Part shown: piece after piece, positions 1 through 12,804 of the stretch
Numbering within the stretch: the stretch's first letter is position 1
Layout of the letters: every line of letters starts with the position of its first letter
Assembly: GCF_000220395.1 (NCBI RefSeq)
Contig: NW_004086914.1
Span: forward strand, 1-64,000
Source: Ichthyophthirius multifiliis
Lineage: Eukaryota > Ciliophora > Oligohymenophorea > Hymenostomatida
Reading direction: 5' to 3'
DNA length: 64,000 nt
Notes under the pieces: generated by a model
Told to the model about the DNA's origin: nothing
Database searches by the model: none
The model's input: only the letters and a program-made list of their open reading frames with translations
Position numbers and translations under genes: made by a program

Positions 1-2147
1 TAAATATATAAATTTATAATATTTTTTTAATTTATTTTTTTAATTTTTTATTTTATTTAATTTTTAATTTTATTTATATTTTAATTTTTAATTTTTATAT
101 ATAAAAATTTTTAATTTATTTTTTATTTTATAAAAATAATTTTAGAAATTTTATTTAAAGTAATTAATAAATTTTTATTTCCTATATATAAATATTTAAT
201 ATAATATTTTTCTATTAAATTAAAAACAAAAATTATAAAAAAAAAAATATTTTTTAAAAAATAAAAATAATAATTTTGTTTTTATAATTCAAAAATAGAA
301 TTCAATTATGATTTTATATAATTAAGTATTAAACTAAAAAATTCTAAAAATATTAAAATAAAATTTAAAAAAGAAAAATAAATTAAAATTAAAAACTTTT
401 TAAAATTTTATAGTAAAAATTATTATATTTATTATTAAAAATAAATATATTGTATAAATAAATTAATTTTTTTCATAATATCATATATTTAATTTAGCAA
501 TTTAAAACACCAAACCGCTTTTATATATTTATTATTTTTAAATATCATTAATTATTTTATAAATCGATAAATAATAAATAATAAATTAATAAATTATATT
601 TTTAACAAATTTAACATCATATAAAAAAATAAATTATATAGAATTTTAAATTTATATATATTAAATTTAAATTGATATATAATAAATAAAGTATTTTTTT
701 TTAAAAAAAATTGTAATTAATTTAATTAGATTTAATATATTTATATTTCTAAATAAAACTTACTTTTCTTGATTAAAACTAAATTTAAGTATATAATTTA
801 TAAAAATTTTTTAATATATAAGCATAATTTGATTATGGGAGGTAATGTTCATTATAAAAATGATTTAATTTAACATAAAATGTTTTAATTCTATTTGTAA
901 AATATTGATAATGAATAAAATTATATACTTACAAATAAATTGTAAAAATTATTAAACTTCTCTAAAAATAATAAAAATTTTAATATATATATATATATTT
1001 ATTAATTAGAAATGAAATATTATATTAAATTTTCTATAAAATATAGATATTCTTTACAAATGATTTATAGATTGAATATTAAACATATAAATCATTAAAA
1101 AGTCTATAATATAAATTAAATATTAAAATATAAAATATAATTTAGAAATATAAATATACAATATTAAAAATAAAAATTAAAAAAATGAAATCTATTTTTA
1201 TACTTTTAAAAAATAAATATTATTATTTATAAAAAATTATTGAAAAAATTTTAAAATATTGATATAATAAATTAACATTAAAAAAGAAAATAATTATAAG
1301 TTTAGATGAAAATTACATAAAGAAAATAAAAATATATTTCATTTATATTTGTATTTTATTTTTATATTTAATAATTTAATATTTTTAAAATATTAATATA
1401 AATATTTTGATTAAATTAAGTAAATATATTAATAAAGATTGATTATAAAAATAATATAATAATATATTTTATTTATATTATATCTAATAATTATTTATAA
1501 TAAATATTAATTAAATAAATTTTTTTATATTTAATAAAAAATATATTTTCAATTTAAAAAATATTTAATATTATAATTTATATATATATAACAATAATTT
1601 ATAAATAATATTAATATTCTATTTTTTTTAAAATAAAAATTTAATTATGATTATTTTTTGGTTATAATTTATTAACAATATATATTTTTAATTTATTTAT
1701 ATATTTTTTATTTATTTATGTTTATATATATATGTAAAAAATTACCATTATTTATACTAAAAATAATTATTTTAAAAAAATAAAATATGAATATATTTTT
1801 TTTCATAATAAACAATATGCATAATATTATACAACTAATTTACTTTTTATAAAAAATAATAATTATACTTATTAGAAGTTAAAAAAAATAAAAATTCATT
1901 TTTTTTTGTTTTTATTTTTTTTAATTTATTTTTGTAATTTTTATTTAAACTATAATTTTAAAAAAATAAAGCTATAAAAATTAAATAATTTCATTCGTTT
2001 TGATTGTTGAATTTTTTTAAAAATACAGTAAAAATTAAATAAATAAAATAAGTGACATATTAATTTATTTTAATAATCATTTAATAATTAATTATTAATT
2101 TTTTTAATATGCTGCAATTACAAATATTATTTATATTAAAGAAAATA
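1..2147. other. AT-rich intergenic DNA
   Basis: No reading frame longer than a few dozen codons with amino-acid-like composition is visible on either strand with TGA as the only stop. Short runs of A, T and TA dominate. Nothing else can be supported here. Confidence 0.6.
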
Positions 2148-2516
2148 TCAAGTAAATACATTTTCCTAACATTCTACTATTTCAAGTTATCCTGGATAAT
2201 TTTCAATTATAGTTAAAGCAATTTCTCTTTCACTTTAAATTATTTATTTATTTTATCTAGCTTCAAAAATTAATTTATAGATCATCCCTTAATCAAGTTC
2301 AAGGCTTAATAGTTTCTTAAAACTCCATATAAAAATATCATTATTTATATTGCAAGGATTTTAATGAAGATTAAATCGACTATATATGTTTATTCTAAAA
2401 AGCTAATAATCTGCTCTTACTTATTCCAAAGAATATGATTACCAATCATTATCGTCTTCACTAATAGCAAGTTTCAAAATCAAAAAAGCTAATAAAAATA
2501 TCAGAATTTAATTCAT
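2148..2516 (-). CDS. Small secreted protein, 122 aa, possibly cystatin-like
   Basis: Single-exon gene that closes exactly (123 codons including TGA). The start gives a clear signal peptide: MNQ, then a hydrophobic stretch (ILIFLLAFLILKLA), then an acidic SEDDND boundary near residue 20. The mature part is about 100 aa with two cysteines (in NPCN and VECQ). A central segment LELDQGMIYKLIFEAR is followed by Gln-rich strands, which loosely recalls the Q-x-V-x-G hairpin and following strand of cystatins. That resemblance is only my pattern reading. A secreted protein of unknown role is certain; a cysteine-protease inhibitor is possible. The start is chosen because it is the only in-frame ATG giving a signal peptide. 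Confidence 0.72.
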
Positions 2517-2930
2517 ATTTTTAATAAATGTAAAAATTTTAAGAAAATATATATTATAATAATTAATTATATAATATAAAGTAGAGTTTTTATATATACA
2601 TAAAATTACATAAATATACAATATAAATAAAAACAATAAAATTAATAATAATTTATATTTTTTTTAATAATATTAAAAAAATTAATACAATTTAAAATTT
2701 TCTTATAAAATAAATTAATATTTATATATAATCTTATATATATTATTTTTATTCGATATTGTCTAGGTTTTCATTATAATAAAAAGCATTTAGAAAAAAT
2801 TATTATTATAAAAAAATATTACTAAATTTTAATTTACTTAAATATAAAAAATAATTTAATAAAAATAAATTTTAATTTTTTTTTTAAAATAATAGAAACT
2901 TAAATTTCTAAAATAATATTATTAAAAAAT
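2517..2930. other. Intergenic region between divergent genes
   Basis: About 410 bp of A/T-rich DNA between the minus-strand secreted-protein gene and plus-strand UFD2. It must hold both promoters, but no recognisable element is visible. Confidence 0.5.
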
Positions 2931-5921
2931 ATGAAAAAATCAGAAGAAAAAAGAAAAATCTATTCTAAAATTAAAAAAAATAAAAATAAAAATAAAAAAA
3001 ATTAAAAACAATAAAATAAATAACAAAAAATAGAATTCGTTTAAATAAACTCCATAACAAATAAGTCAAATTCTCCAAAAAATTTTAAAAATAAGCATAA
3101 ATGACAAATATGATCATGAAAAAGTCGTAAAATACTTTACATTATCAGAAAATGAATAAATTCTAATCAAAAATACAAATGAAAAATATATTACAATACA
3201 AGATATATAAGATTATTTTTTAAACGACATATTATTTAGCAAAGATTTCGATTTTTTATATGATAAAGTTGAAAAAAGAGTCTAATATATATTAGAAATA
3301 ATAAAAGAAATATAGAAAAATAAAGAATAATTATTCAAAAATTAAGATGAAAAAGATGAATTTCACGAATATTTGTTGAATTATTTAAATACACTATTGT
3401 TCGATATGGAAGATTTACCAGAGAACATATTAAAATTTAAAGAAAATCCAGAGGATATATGGGATTGCTAAAACATTTATTTAAGCGAATTTTTTTGTTA
3501 CCTTTTCGAACAAAAAGATCTACAAGAAAGTATATTTTTAGAAATAATATTGCCTTATTTTGAAAAACAAAATGTTATTTAATATAAATAATTTCTTCAT
3601 TAATTATTCAAAAGAATTTTCAATAGACTTTATAATCATTTTTAAATCGATAAAATGGATATAATATACATATTATTAGAATTTATGTAAAAAATATTTG
3701 CTAGAAACGAATTTGTTTTGGATTATTTTGTCAATGAAAGTCCCTTTTTTTTCTCAGAAGAATTCAAAGAGCCCATTTTTTTATAAACAAATACTATTTT
3801 GGGCAGAGTTTTAACTTTTTCTGTTTTTTCTGAGCAATGGGCAGAAGCAAGCAAGTATTTCTAAAACACATAAACTAAAAAAGAGATAATTTAAATACAA
3901 AAAAACTACCAAGAAATCTTCGAAGAATAATACTATGTAAAAATATGTGATTTTTTATATTTTTTAATGGAAAAAAGAGGTGAAAAATATAACTTTTTAT
4001 TTGAAAAAATACTAGAAATGAATAAAAGTATTTTAAAATTTTACAAATAAGAAAGAACTTGCTCAAACGCATTTATTTTTAATTGCTTAAGGATTTAAAC
4101 ATATATGTTTTTTAGAGATTATTCTATAGAAAAATTTCTATCAAATGATTTTTTAGATTAAATAAATGTAGATTTGTTAGCTTGTTAATGCGGATTTTTT
4201 AAATAAGTTGAAAAAATTACTTGTTTAAATGAACAAAAAATGGAATTAGAAATAAATTAAAAATAATTTCCTTAATATTTGGAATAAAAACTAAGATTTA
4301 TAATAGCATTTGTACATTTAAATATACCATTTTTGAAAAGTCTAGTTAAAAATTTTGTTAAATGTAAAATATATATATATATATAATTATATAATTATAT
4401 AATTATATAATTATATAATATATATATTTATATCAAAATATATATATATATATTATTTTATATATAATTTTTTTTTTTTATTATCTAGCAAAATAAAACA
4501 ATTAATACTAAAATTTCATTCATATAATATATCAAGATTAAATATTATTTTAAAGTGAAGATTTTCAATCTTTTTTGGTTAATTATTGTACTTTTTAAAT
4601 TTCTTTTTTAAATTATTTGCAATCTGAAAATTCTTAAGAATACTAAAAAATGCCTTTATTTATTCTTGAAGACATATATGAATATTTAGTTTTAATAATA
4701 TAGCTTAACGATAAGGATTTAATAGAAAAAAATAAATAGAAATTCCAATAAATATTTATTTTTTTACAAAAAATTATGTAAGAGAAATAAATATGCTCTA
4801 ATTTTTACTTTAGATAAAAAATATTGAAACTGCTTCATTTATATGTTCAAAAAGTTTTAATTTTTTAATCTTTTTTGGATGAAAATAGTGTTTTTTTTGA
4901 AATAATAAAAAGTACTTTATGTATTTTTATTGATTTTTTGAAAGGAACTAATTCCGAAAATTTACAAGAACATTAAATTTAAGAAAGGATTTCCTTCCGT
5001 ATTAGCTTTTAGGAAGTTCTTTTGTATTTTTTTGCTAAATCAAATAATAGGAATTTCTATTGTTAATAATTTTAAAATATTTCAGTCTAGATTTTCTAAA
5101 GTTTTCTTAATATTTATTTTTCTGATCTACATTTTTTAGTTGATTCAATTCTCAAAAAGCTTTAATTTATTCTAGACTTCAAAAATTTAGATTCTAATTA
5201 AATACATCCCAATATTTTATAAATTAAATATTCATAACTTGCTAAGTTCTAGAAAATATTAGTTCAAGAATCGAAGATTTTTACTTCTTTTTTACATAAT
5301 TTACTATTATTAGCTTAGATTAGCCCTTTAAAGTTTTTATAAAAAGAAATGTTGACCAAAATAACCTGTTTTTGGGATTATTCGTTTTTTAAATTGGGAA
5401 ATATGGCTGTTGTTATGGAAGAAAAGGATTGTAATTTTCAATTCTCGTAAGTTTTTTAAGTATTAGTTAGCCTTCTGATGAATTTGGGCAAAAATGATAT
5501 TTTTCTGGAAGGAATATTCGAAGAAGAAAATCTTTTTGTACTAGAAGAATTTTAAAAAATATCAAATAAAATATAGTAAATGAAAATCTGCTAAAACTTC
5601 TTGCTAAAATATAAATAATTTAATGAAAATATAATAGAAAAAAAATATGTTAAAATAAAAAAAGAATATAATATTTTATACCAAAATATACCAGAAAAAT
5701 ACTTAGATCCTTTAATGAATAAAATAATGCTTAACCCTGTAAAATTACCAAATAGTGGAATTATTGTAGATAGAGAAAGTGCCATTTTATAAATTGTAAA
5801 TTTCTAATAAGATCCGTTTACACGAAAGCCTTTAGAAGAAAACGATCTTATTCCTGAAAAAGAATTATATGAGGAAATTTAAAATTATATTTTTTATAGA
5901 AAAAGTTAATTAAATTAATGA
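2931..5921 (+). CDS. UFD2: Ubiquitin conjugation factor E4 / U-box E3 ligase (UFD2/UBE4 family)
   Basis: Extends polyubiquitin chains on substrates handed over by Cdc48/p97. The C-terminus is a textbook U-box: YLDPLMNKIMLNPVKLP, then IIVDRESA, then DPFTRKPLEENDLIPEKEL. Upstream is the UFD2 core: a N-terminal ISQILQKILKISIND segment, NTILGRVLTFSVFSEQW, and MPLFILEDIYEYLVLI (the family PEYxVEDI region). One intron, 4364-4488 (GT...AG, full of AATTATAT repeats), restores frame exactly. It ends at TGA 5919-5921. The ATG at 2931 opens a Lys-rich leader one base out of frame with the core, and the core frame has no upstream ATG. So there is either a one-base indel in the A-runs at about 2945-3045 or an undetected intron. 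Length is about 950 aa, normal for the family. Confidence 0.93.
4364..4488 (+). other. Intron of UFD2 with AT-repeat core
   Basis: GT at 4364 and AG at 4487-4488. Splicing joins a one-base remainder to CA and keeps the UFD2 frame. The interior is alternating TA and AATTATAT units. At 125 nt it is longer than most introns in the window. Confidence 0.85.
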
Positions 5922-6079
5922 TTATTTTTTATATATTTATTTAATAATAAATATATTTTTTCTCTCTATTCTTAAAATAAAATAAAATAAATATTAATAA
6001 ATGATATAAAAAAATTAAAAATATTAAATAAATAAAAATAAATAAGAATAAAAAAAGAAATATTAATAATATAAATAAA

Positions 6080-7336
6080 ATGCAAGAATAATCTAAAAGT
6101 GCACAAATTCAAAAGCTAGAATACACCGAATGTACAAAAGGTGGTTACCATTAAGGCGAAAAATTAAATTATGTCCTCTTATCATCTACATAAAAAGAGG
6201 ATTTACTTGGATGTGCCTTATGTGCTGAAGAAAATCCTTAAAAAAAACAAGAATGGAAGCCTTTAAAAATCGTACTTAGCCAAATTCTCAAAAAGCTTTC
6301 AAAACAAAAAAGCCGAGAGCCCATAAACATTGACGAAATAACGAGTGAATTAGAAGCTCAAGAAAAAAATACAAAAGCATAAATTGAAAATATCCAATAA
6401 AATTTCCAAAAAGTCATTTCTTAATTCCAAGAGCATTAAGCAATGTTTTTTTCCAAAATAAAAGACTAAATTCTGACTCAAGGACAGCAAAATGAAAACA
6501 CTATAAACGAACTTTTAAATAACATATACGATTTTGAATCCAAAGAAGATTTATTCAGGAACTCCCTTTTAAGACTAATAAATATTTTCCCATAAAGTGA
6601 ATTCGAAGAATCCGAAAATAATGATGAAAACGATAATCCTTGTTCTTTTTTGAATACTGACTCTTTAAAGAATAATATTTCTTTTTAAATAAAAGACTTC
6701 TCCAAATAACTCGAAAAATACCAAAAAGATTTCGATGCATTAAATCAAGTTTAAAATACTTAAGTATAACAATAAATCTAAAACATAGACGTTTTATTAA
6801 AATTTTAATTTTCACAAACATTAAAACACCCCTAAATAACTACTATAAATAAAAATAGTGTAAAATCTACTGGAACTTCTCCTAATTATCGTTTTGCATT
6901 AATCGAACCTGAATTTCCAAGTAATAAAGTTACTAAAATAGCTTTAAGGATAAAACAAGGTAATGCTGCAAATAATAATTGGTTAGCTATAGGTGTATGC
7001 CTTAAAAATGTGATTCATGCAAAAAACTATGGATTCTAATTCAATTAATTAGGACATGGAGCTTATATGATTTCCTCAAATGCAGGAAGTTGGTCTAGTA
7101 GTTAAGTACAAGCAAACAATTGTATAAAATCATTTGCCTTTGCAAAAAATGATGTGGTTATTATTGAATATGATCCGTTAGAAAAAATCGTTAAATTTTA
7201 TAAAGAAAATAAACCTGAATCAAGATATAAATTGGAGGTTTTGAACGTTGAAAATGAACCGGTTTGTGCTTGTGTGTTATTTTATTATTTATAAGATGAA
7301 GTTGAATATCTTTATAATTATAAATTTTAATAATGA
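6080..7336 (+). CDS. Coiled-coil protein with N-terminal Cys/His motif and C-terminal SPRY-like domain, 418 aa
   Basis: Intronless and exactly in frame from ATG 6080 to TGA 7334-7336. The N-terminus has a metal-binding-like pattern: C near residue 16, H, then C-x-x-C (GCALCAEE), as in the degenerate B-box/zinc motifs of many ciliate proteins. Residues ~70-260 are Gln/Glu/Lys-rich coiled coil (ITSELEAQEKN, NIQQNFQKVISQFQEHQ). Residues ~285-418 look like a SPRY/concanavalin-type fold (YRFALIEPEFPSN, NNNWLAIGVCLKN, GAYMISSNAGSWS, VVIIEYDPLEKIVKFYK). The order matches TRIM-like proteins, but no RING is present. The substrate is unknown. A similar B-box protein lies at 54739-56526. Confidence 0.88.
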
Positions 7337-7371
7337 CATCTTTAAATACATATAAATTTAATTTTTTTGTT

Positions 7372-8918
7372 TCAGTTTTAACTGTTTTTTTAATTTTATT
7401 ATTAATTTAATATCTACTTGAAATTTTATATTGTTATTAAGGTTTTTATTTTCTCTTCCTTTATTTTTTTTATTAATATAAAATAATTTTATAATACTTT
7501 TATTTTTTCTGCAAAATCAATAGTTTTTCTTATTATATTTGGTTGTTTTCTTATATTTAATCTTTTTATTGAGGAGAATTTTCTGAACTTGTCTTACTCA
7601 GTGTTTAATATTATTCTTTTTCTGAATAATAATCAAATTTATAAAAAAAAATTTAATAAAAAATATATATAAATATTTAATTATAAGAAAATACCATTCA
7701 ATGTTTTTTTACAGAAATTATTTTAAATTTAGAAAATTTAAATTGATTATTTTAATTATTCATTTTCTTCTTTTAATATCTTATATCTTTATCTCATAAC
7801 TTTATTAATATTAATAATTTCTAATATTTTTTATTCTTTTATAATAATATTAGCTTGATATTATAATAATTATTTTATCTCTTTTTTGTGATTTTATTAT
7901 AAAATTTAAACTTTATTTTCCATTTGATTTTTTTCAAAAGCAATTTAATTTATTAATTACTAAAAATAGTTTATTTAATTTTCTGATTCTTATTTTTATT
8001 ATTCTAATTAATTAACCTTATTTTTAAGTTCCTAATTTTCATTACCTTAATTGAATCCTTATTCTTAAAGTTCTTCTATTTTTTTTTCAATTTTTATCAT
8101 ATTTATTTTTAATTATTAATTTTCTAATTCTAAATTTTCATATTTTTTTATTAAATCTTCTTGATTTATTTAAATCTATATTTTTATTAAAAATAAATCT
8201 ATCTTAATTTATTTACTTTTTCATTATTAGTTTATTATTGTTAATATAGATTATAAAATTTTTTACATTATATAATTACGTTTCTTTTATCATCCATTAA
8301 TTTTTCAATAAACTATAAATATTATCCAAGTGCACTTTTAAATTATGTGTTTTACTATAAAAGATTTTATCCTAATTATTAATTACTAATTGTTAAAAAA
8401 TTCATAAAAATAATTTATTTATTTTTTACAATTTTAATTTTAATTTTTATATTTATAATTAAAACTTTTCTTTATTTTATTTAAAATTTTTATGTTCTCT
8501 CCAAAATCTTTATATAATTATTACTTTTTCTTTCACTTTTTGATTATATTAACCTTCTTACATTATTTTATTTACACTAAGTTCGTTTTGAAGTGAATTT
8601 ATATTTTTAAAAAGACTTTGTTTTATTTTTTTTATATCATTTTCTAATTCATCTTAGTTTTTTTAACTAAATTAATAAATTTTTTAAAATTATATCTCAT
8701 CAAATTCGTTTTGTGTATTTAGTTTTTTCATTTATTTATTTGCTAAATATTTTCTAAACCATTGTTATATTACTTTTGTATTATTTGTTATTTATTATAA
8801 TATTTTTAATTCATCTTTTTAATTTTTTTTTAATAGTTATGCCTTTTTAAAATTTACTATTTGTTTTTTTATTTTTTAGATTTAAATTATTTCTTTAAAT
8901 GCTATTTTATATTTTCAT
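7372..8918 (-). CDS. CEP131/AZI1-like centriolar-satellite coiled-coil protein
   Basis: Two IQ-like motifs near the N-terminus (VIQQWFRKYLANKQ and IIIQRFWREHKNF) precede a long Gln-rich coiled coil. The segment LQFIEKLMDDKRNVIIQC closely resembles the human CEP131 motif around SFIDQLIDDKKVL, and CEP131 also carries an IQ motif, so membership of this family is my inference. Introns: 8386-8429 (44 nt), 8176-8216 (41 nt) and 7622-7694 (73 nt); each restores frame. The stop is TGA at 7372-7374. The 5' end is uncertain. The open frame runs back to a TGA that overlaps the ATG at 8916-8918, one base out of frame, so an indel in the downstream A-runs or a missed exon is likely. In animals CEP131 supports ciliogenesis and intraflagellar traffic. 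Confidence 0.72.
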
Positions 8919-9144
8919 TTTTTAAAATAAATTATTTGTTTAAAAAATAGTTGTTATAATTAGATATATTATGATTCAAATTAAAAGAAATATAATAATA
9001 AAATTAAGTTAATTTTTTTATTCATTTATTAATTTAAAAAAATAAAAAAATTATTTAATTTTTTATAAGATATTTTTTCTTTAAAAAAATTAATATTTAT
9101 AATATTTTTGTTTTTAATTTATTTAGCCATAAAAAAATAAATAA

Positions 9145-10234
9145 ATGAATTATATTGAAAAAATTGCAAAGTAATTAGTTTCTTTAAGAAAGACAAAGCC
9201 ATAAGTTTCAGTATTAAGAATTGATTAATTAGATTAATTAACGTTTAATTTTTTTTTAAAAAAATAATAAATTAAATATATTAATTATTATAAATAATAC
9301 ATTAGTTTAAGCTAAATTTAAAAATGCTTTAAAAAAGTATAAAATAAAAGTATCGCTATTGGCTTATTATTATCATTCGAAAGTTTTTTTATTTCTTTTT
9401 AAATGAAATTTTATATTTTTATTTTTTTGAATAACAAAAGGCGGATTATATGCTTAAGCATATGAAATAGCAAAGTATTTAGAAGTATTTTAGAAAGAAA
9501 ATAATATTCCAGTTTATACATTTGCTGAAGAAAAAGCTTATTTAGCAGGATATTTATTATTATGTTCAGGTAATTTTACATTAAAAATAAGCTAATTTCC
9601 TTTATTTATTTATGTTTAAAAAAAAAATATAAAGGAAAAGAATCTTATTGCGATCCAATTTCTTTAGTTGGAAATTTTGGAATAAAATAATAAAATTTAA
9701 AAATACATGATCAATTAGTAAATAGATTAGGCTTAACAGTGAATTAATTTAAAACATCATAGTAAAAAATTTAAAAATTATTAAAAAAAATAAAAATAAT
9801 AAAAAAAGATAAACATATAGTCATCGCACAGAAGTTTTTTCAAAAATTCAAGAGGAAGATAATACTTTCTTCAATAATTTAAATTAAGAAAATGAAAAAT
9901 AATTAGTCTAAATTTTCGAAAACTTAAGATAAACAAAAATTAAACTAAGTCAAGAAGAATATCAAAACAATTTTTTGAAAGGAGAAATTTATTCAGGATA
10001 ATAAGCAGTAGAATATGGGTTATTTTTAAAAATGAAAATAAATTATAAATTAATTTTTTTAAAAAAAGGCTTGTAGATAAATTAGGAAACTATTACGATG
10101 TATTCAAAAAGCTTTATCCTGGTGCTTAAATAAATTTAGTTAGGCCTGTAGATAATTATGATACAGCTAAATTATTAATTCAATAGTTTTGGTCTAACAT
10201 TAATATGAATTTAAATACTTATATTTCTAAATGA
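9145..10234 (+). CDS. Signal peptide peptidase SppA/SohB-like protein (peptidase S49 fold), probably inactive, 268 aa
   Basis: Six exons sum to 807 nt, exactly 269 codons. Introns: 9243-9305, 9383-9440, 9570-9634, 9762-9808, 10019-10068. Family landmarks in order: PQVSVLRIDQLDQ (first strand), SIAIGLLLSFESG (family VLRINSPGG), IPVYTFAEEKAYLAGYLLL (family AxASGGYYLA), SLVGNFGI (family VGSIGV), and IYSGQQAVEYGLVDKLGNYYD (family GxxAxxxGLVDxxG). The usual nucleophile Ser of ASGGYY aligns with Leu here, and the preceding PGG is absent. The fold is therefore kept but the active site looks lost. No transmembrane or obvious targeting segment is seen. A mitochondrial or cytosolic scaffold role is only a guess. 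Confidence 0.85.
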
Positions 10235-10489
10235 AATTTTATAGAAAAATAAAAAAATAATTTTTTATTTTTTCTAAAAAATGTTATATGTTAATTAAAA
10301 GGCATATTTTATTAATTTTAAAGTTTTTTTATTTAAATTTAAAATAAAATATTTATATATCAATATAAATTAAAATATAAAATCATTTACGTAATTAGCA
10401 AATTTAAAAATATTATTATTTTTAATTATTAAAATAAAAATTAGATTATTAATACATTTATATATATATATTTTTTACGAAAAAATATT

Positions 10490-12564
10490 TCATGCATAAT
10501 CCCTAGCTTACTTATTATAAGTAATAATTTACCCTTTTGTAGATGCATCTCCGTAAATTTCCATAACTTATCTTGTGTTTTAAAGTTACTTTTCGCTTGG
10601 TTAAGGTTTATTTTTAGCATCATCTTCTTTTTTTTTTTATCTATTTTCAATAACACTTGGTATAATAGTTTCCACAAACTCTTCTTTTTTAGTAGGAGAA
10701 GGCCTTTTTTATTATTTAATATAAATTTATATTTTAATATTACAATCTATTTATAAGAGATCCTTTAGGATGATTTCCACTTAATGAAGTTTTATAACTT
10801 TAAGGTATTCTCGCAACATCACTTTTGCTATAAGCAACAGCTTTATTTGCATTTTCTTAAATAATTTACTTTTCAAGTCTTTGTTCTCTCTCTCTCATAG
10901 TTTCTTATCTTTTTTTAAAGAAAGAATATTAATTATGAATACATTTAAACATATTTTTTTATTTTTAATACTTTCTTATTCTTTTGTTTGAATTTGATCG
11001 ACTTCTTCTTTCTCTTTTATAAGAGCGACTTCTTTTGGATATTTTTTTACTTCTCTTATGCAAATGACTTGTGTTTTTTTATTTTTTGTGTTTCCTCTTC
11101 TTGCTTGAGCTTCTTTTTTTAGATCTACTTCTTGATTGAGATTTCCTTACACTTTTACTTTTACTTTTAGATTATTTTTTATTTTCAATTTTCTTATTAT
11201 CTTCATATTCATTTTAGCCTAATAGTTCAATTTCTCCTAAATTTACAAGTTCATTACATCCTTCGAAATTCATTTCTCCTTATATTATTTTATATTTATT
11301 TTAAAATATAAAAAATATATACTATTAGGAATAAACCTAACCATAATTAGTTTTCCTTCAACTTTTTCGACGATTCCTTCGTGCCATTCCTCATCTTATC
11401 TAGAAATTGCTTTAACTTTTCTTTCTTTAGTAAAATAATCGAGTGAATCTAGATTTCTTTTTTTTCTGTTTCTTTTTTCTTAATTAATAATTAATTTGGC
11501 CTTTAATTTTGTCTCATATTTTGTTGGAATTCTAGGCAATCTTGTATTATAATATTCCTGATTATTTAAAAGTCCTTCCACATAATCTCCTATAGTCATA
11601 CTTGGTGAATTTTTATCAGCACCAGGTTTAAAATCTTTTTTACAAAAATAAATAAATTATCTATTTTATTAAATATACCCTCATCATCTAATAAATATTT
11701 TTTAAACCAAGCAAACATATATTTGGGATCACAACAAAATCTAATATATAAAAAACCTGCAGCCCTTACCATAGGAGAAAATTTATATTCAACTAAACCT
11801 CTTACCTATTTAACTGTAAGTTTCATTAACATAAATTTATATAAACAGCAAAACATCGAAGAAGGAACTCCTGTAGCTCCCCTAGCCCAGGGTTCTGCAT
11901 GATTGACATTTTTTTGGATTTCTTCGATTACTTCATGATATGTTTTTAAACTAAATAAATCAATTCTAAAATACGAACAATTCATTATATTTGTTCTTAA
12001 TTTTGGATTTATATTACCCGATGTTTCGTCTCCCCATATTTGAAATATATTATCGCCTTTTTCTCCGGTAGGTTGATATTCTATTAATTCGCATTCTTAA
12101 TCGTTTTCTTGTTCTTTTAATTATGTTAATCTTTCTTACATGTTTTTTTCTTCATATTTTTCTTAAGCTTTTTTACATTATCTTTTTTTTTTAATTCTTT
12201 TAATTTTTTTTATATTATATTTTACCTGCAATTTTTTGATTTTGTAATTGGATGTAATGGGCAATCATTTTTTCCTTTTTTTATGTTTCGCGTTTTTCTT
12301 TTGGGTCCATTATTCCTGGAATTTGTAAAGTATCTGAAAATTATAAATTGGTTATTAATTACAATTAGTTATGCATTTGGGCATATTATTGCTATTGAAA
12401 ATATGGCTGTTGTTGAAATTATTATTAAAATGGTGGATATGGATTATAAAATTGGTTTTAGTCAATATCTATTTATTTTTTAAAGGCTTTTTAATAAATA
12501 TATTTTAAATTTATATATATATACTTTACTAAAATAAATAATTAAAATGATTTTATTAATCCAT
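10490..12564 (-). CDS. PRPF38B: Pre-mRNA splicing factor PRP38 family (PRPF38B-like), 595 aa
   Basis: Component of spliceosome activation. Seven exons sum to 1788 nt, exactly 596 codons. Introns: 12487-12524 (38 nt), 12168-12225, 11635-11678, 11279-11322, 10909-10971, 10704-10743. After a Gln/Tyr-rich leader (residues ~1-85) comes the PRP38 domain: LRTNIMNCSYFRIDLFSLKT, YHEVIEEI, EPWARGATG, KQVRGLVEYKFSPMVRA, GFLYIRFCCDPKYMFAWFK, then PSMTIGDYVEGLL and YYNTRLPRIPTKYE. A small Tudor-like strand set (EEWHEGIVEKVEGKLIMVRF...LGEIELLG) and an RS/KS-rich stretch follow. The last ~125 aa (from QETMREREQRLE through NHPKGSLINRL to EIYGDASTKGQIITYNKQ) look structured, and I do not recognise them. The 63-nt intron 10909-10971 is a multiple of three and lacks TGA, so its splicing is not proven. 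Confidence 0.93.
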
Positions 12565-12804
12565 TTTTATTATTTTGTTTATTTCTTTTATTTATTTTTT
12601 TTGTCTAGAAAAAAAAATAATTTGTTTTTATAATAATTGATTTATACTATTTTTTTTTTTAGTAATTTCTATTTTTTAAAATAGTTAATAAATATATTTA
12701 CATTTTTTTATATATTCATCATATTTTATTAAAATTATTATTTAATAATATAAACCACAATAATAAGATAATTAAATTATAAAAAATATAATAAAAAAAA
12801 TAAC

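Noticed and set aside
12283-12483. Plus-strand 66-aa hydrophobic ORF
   Set aside because: Antisense to the Gln/Pro/Tyr-rich N-terminal exon of PRPF38B.
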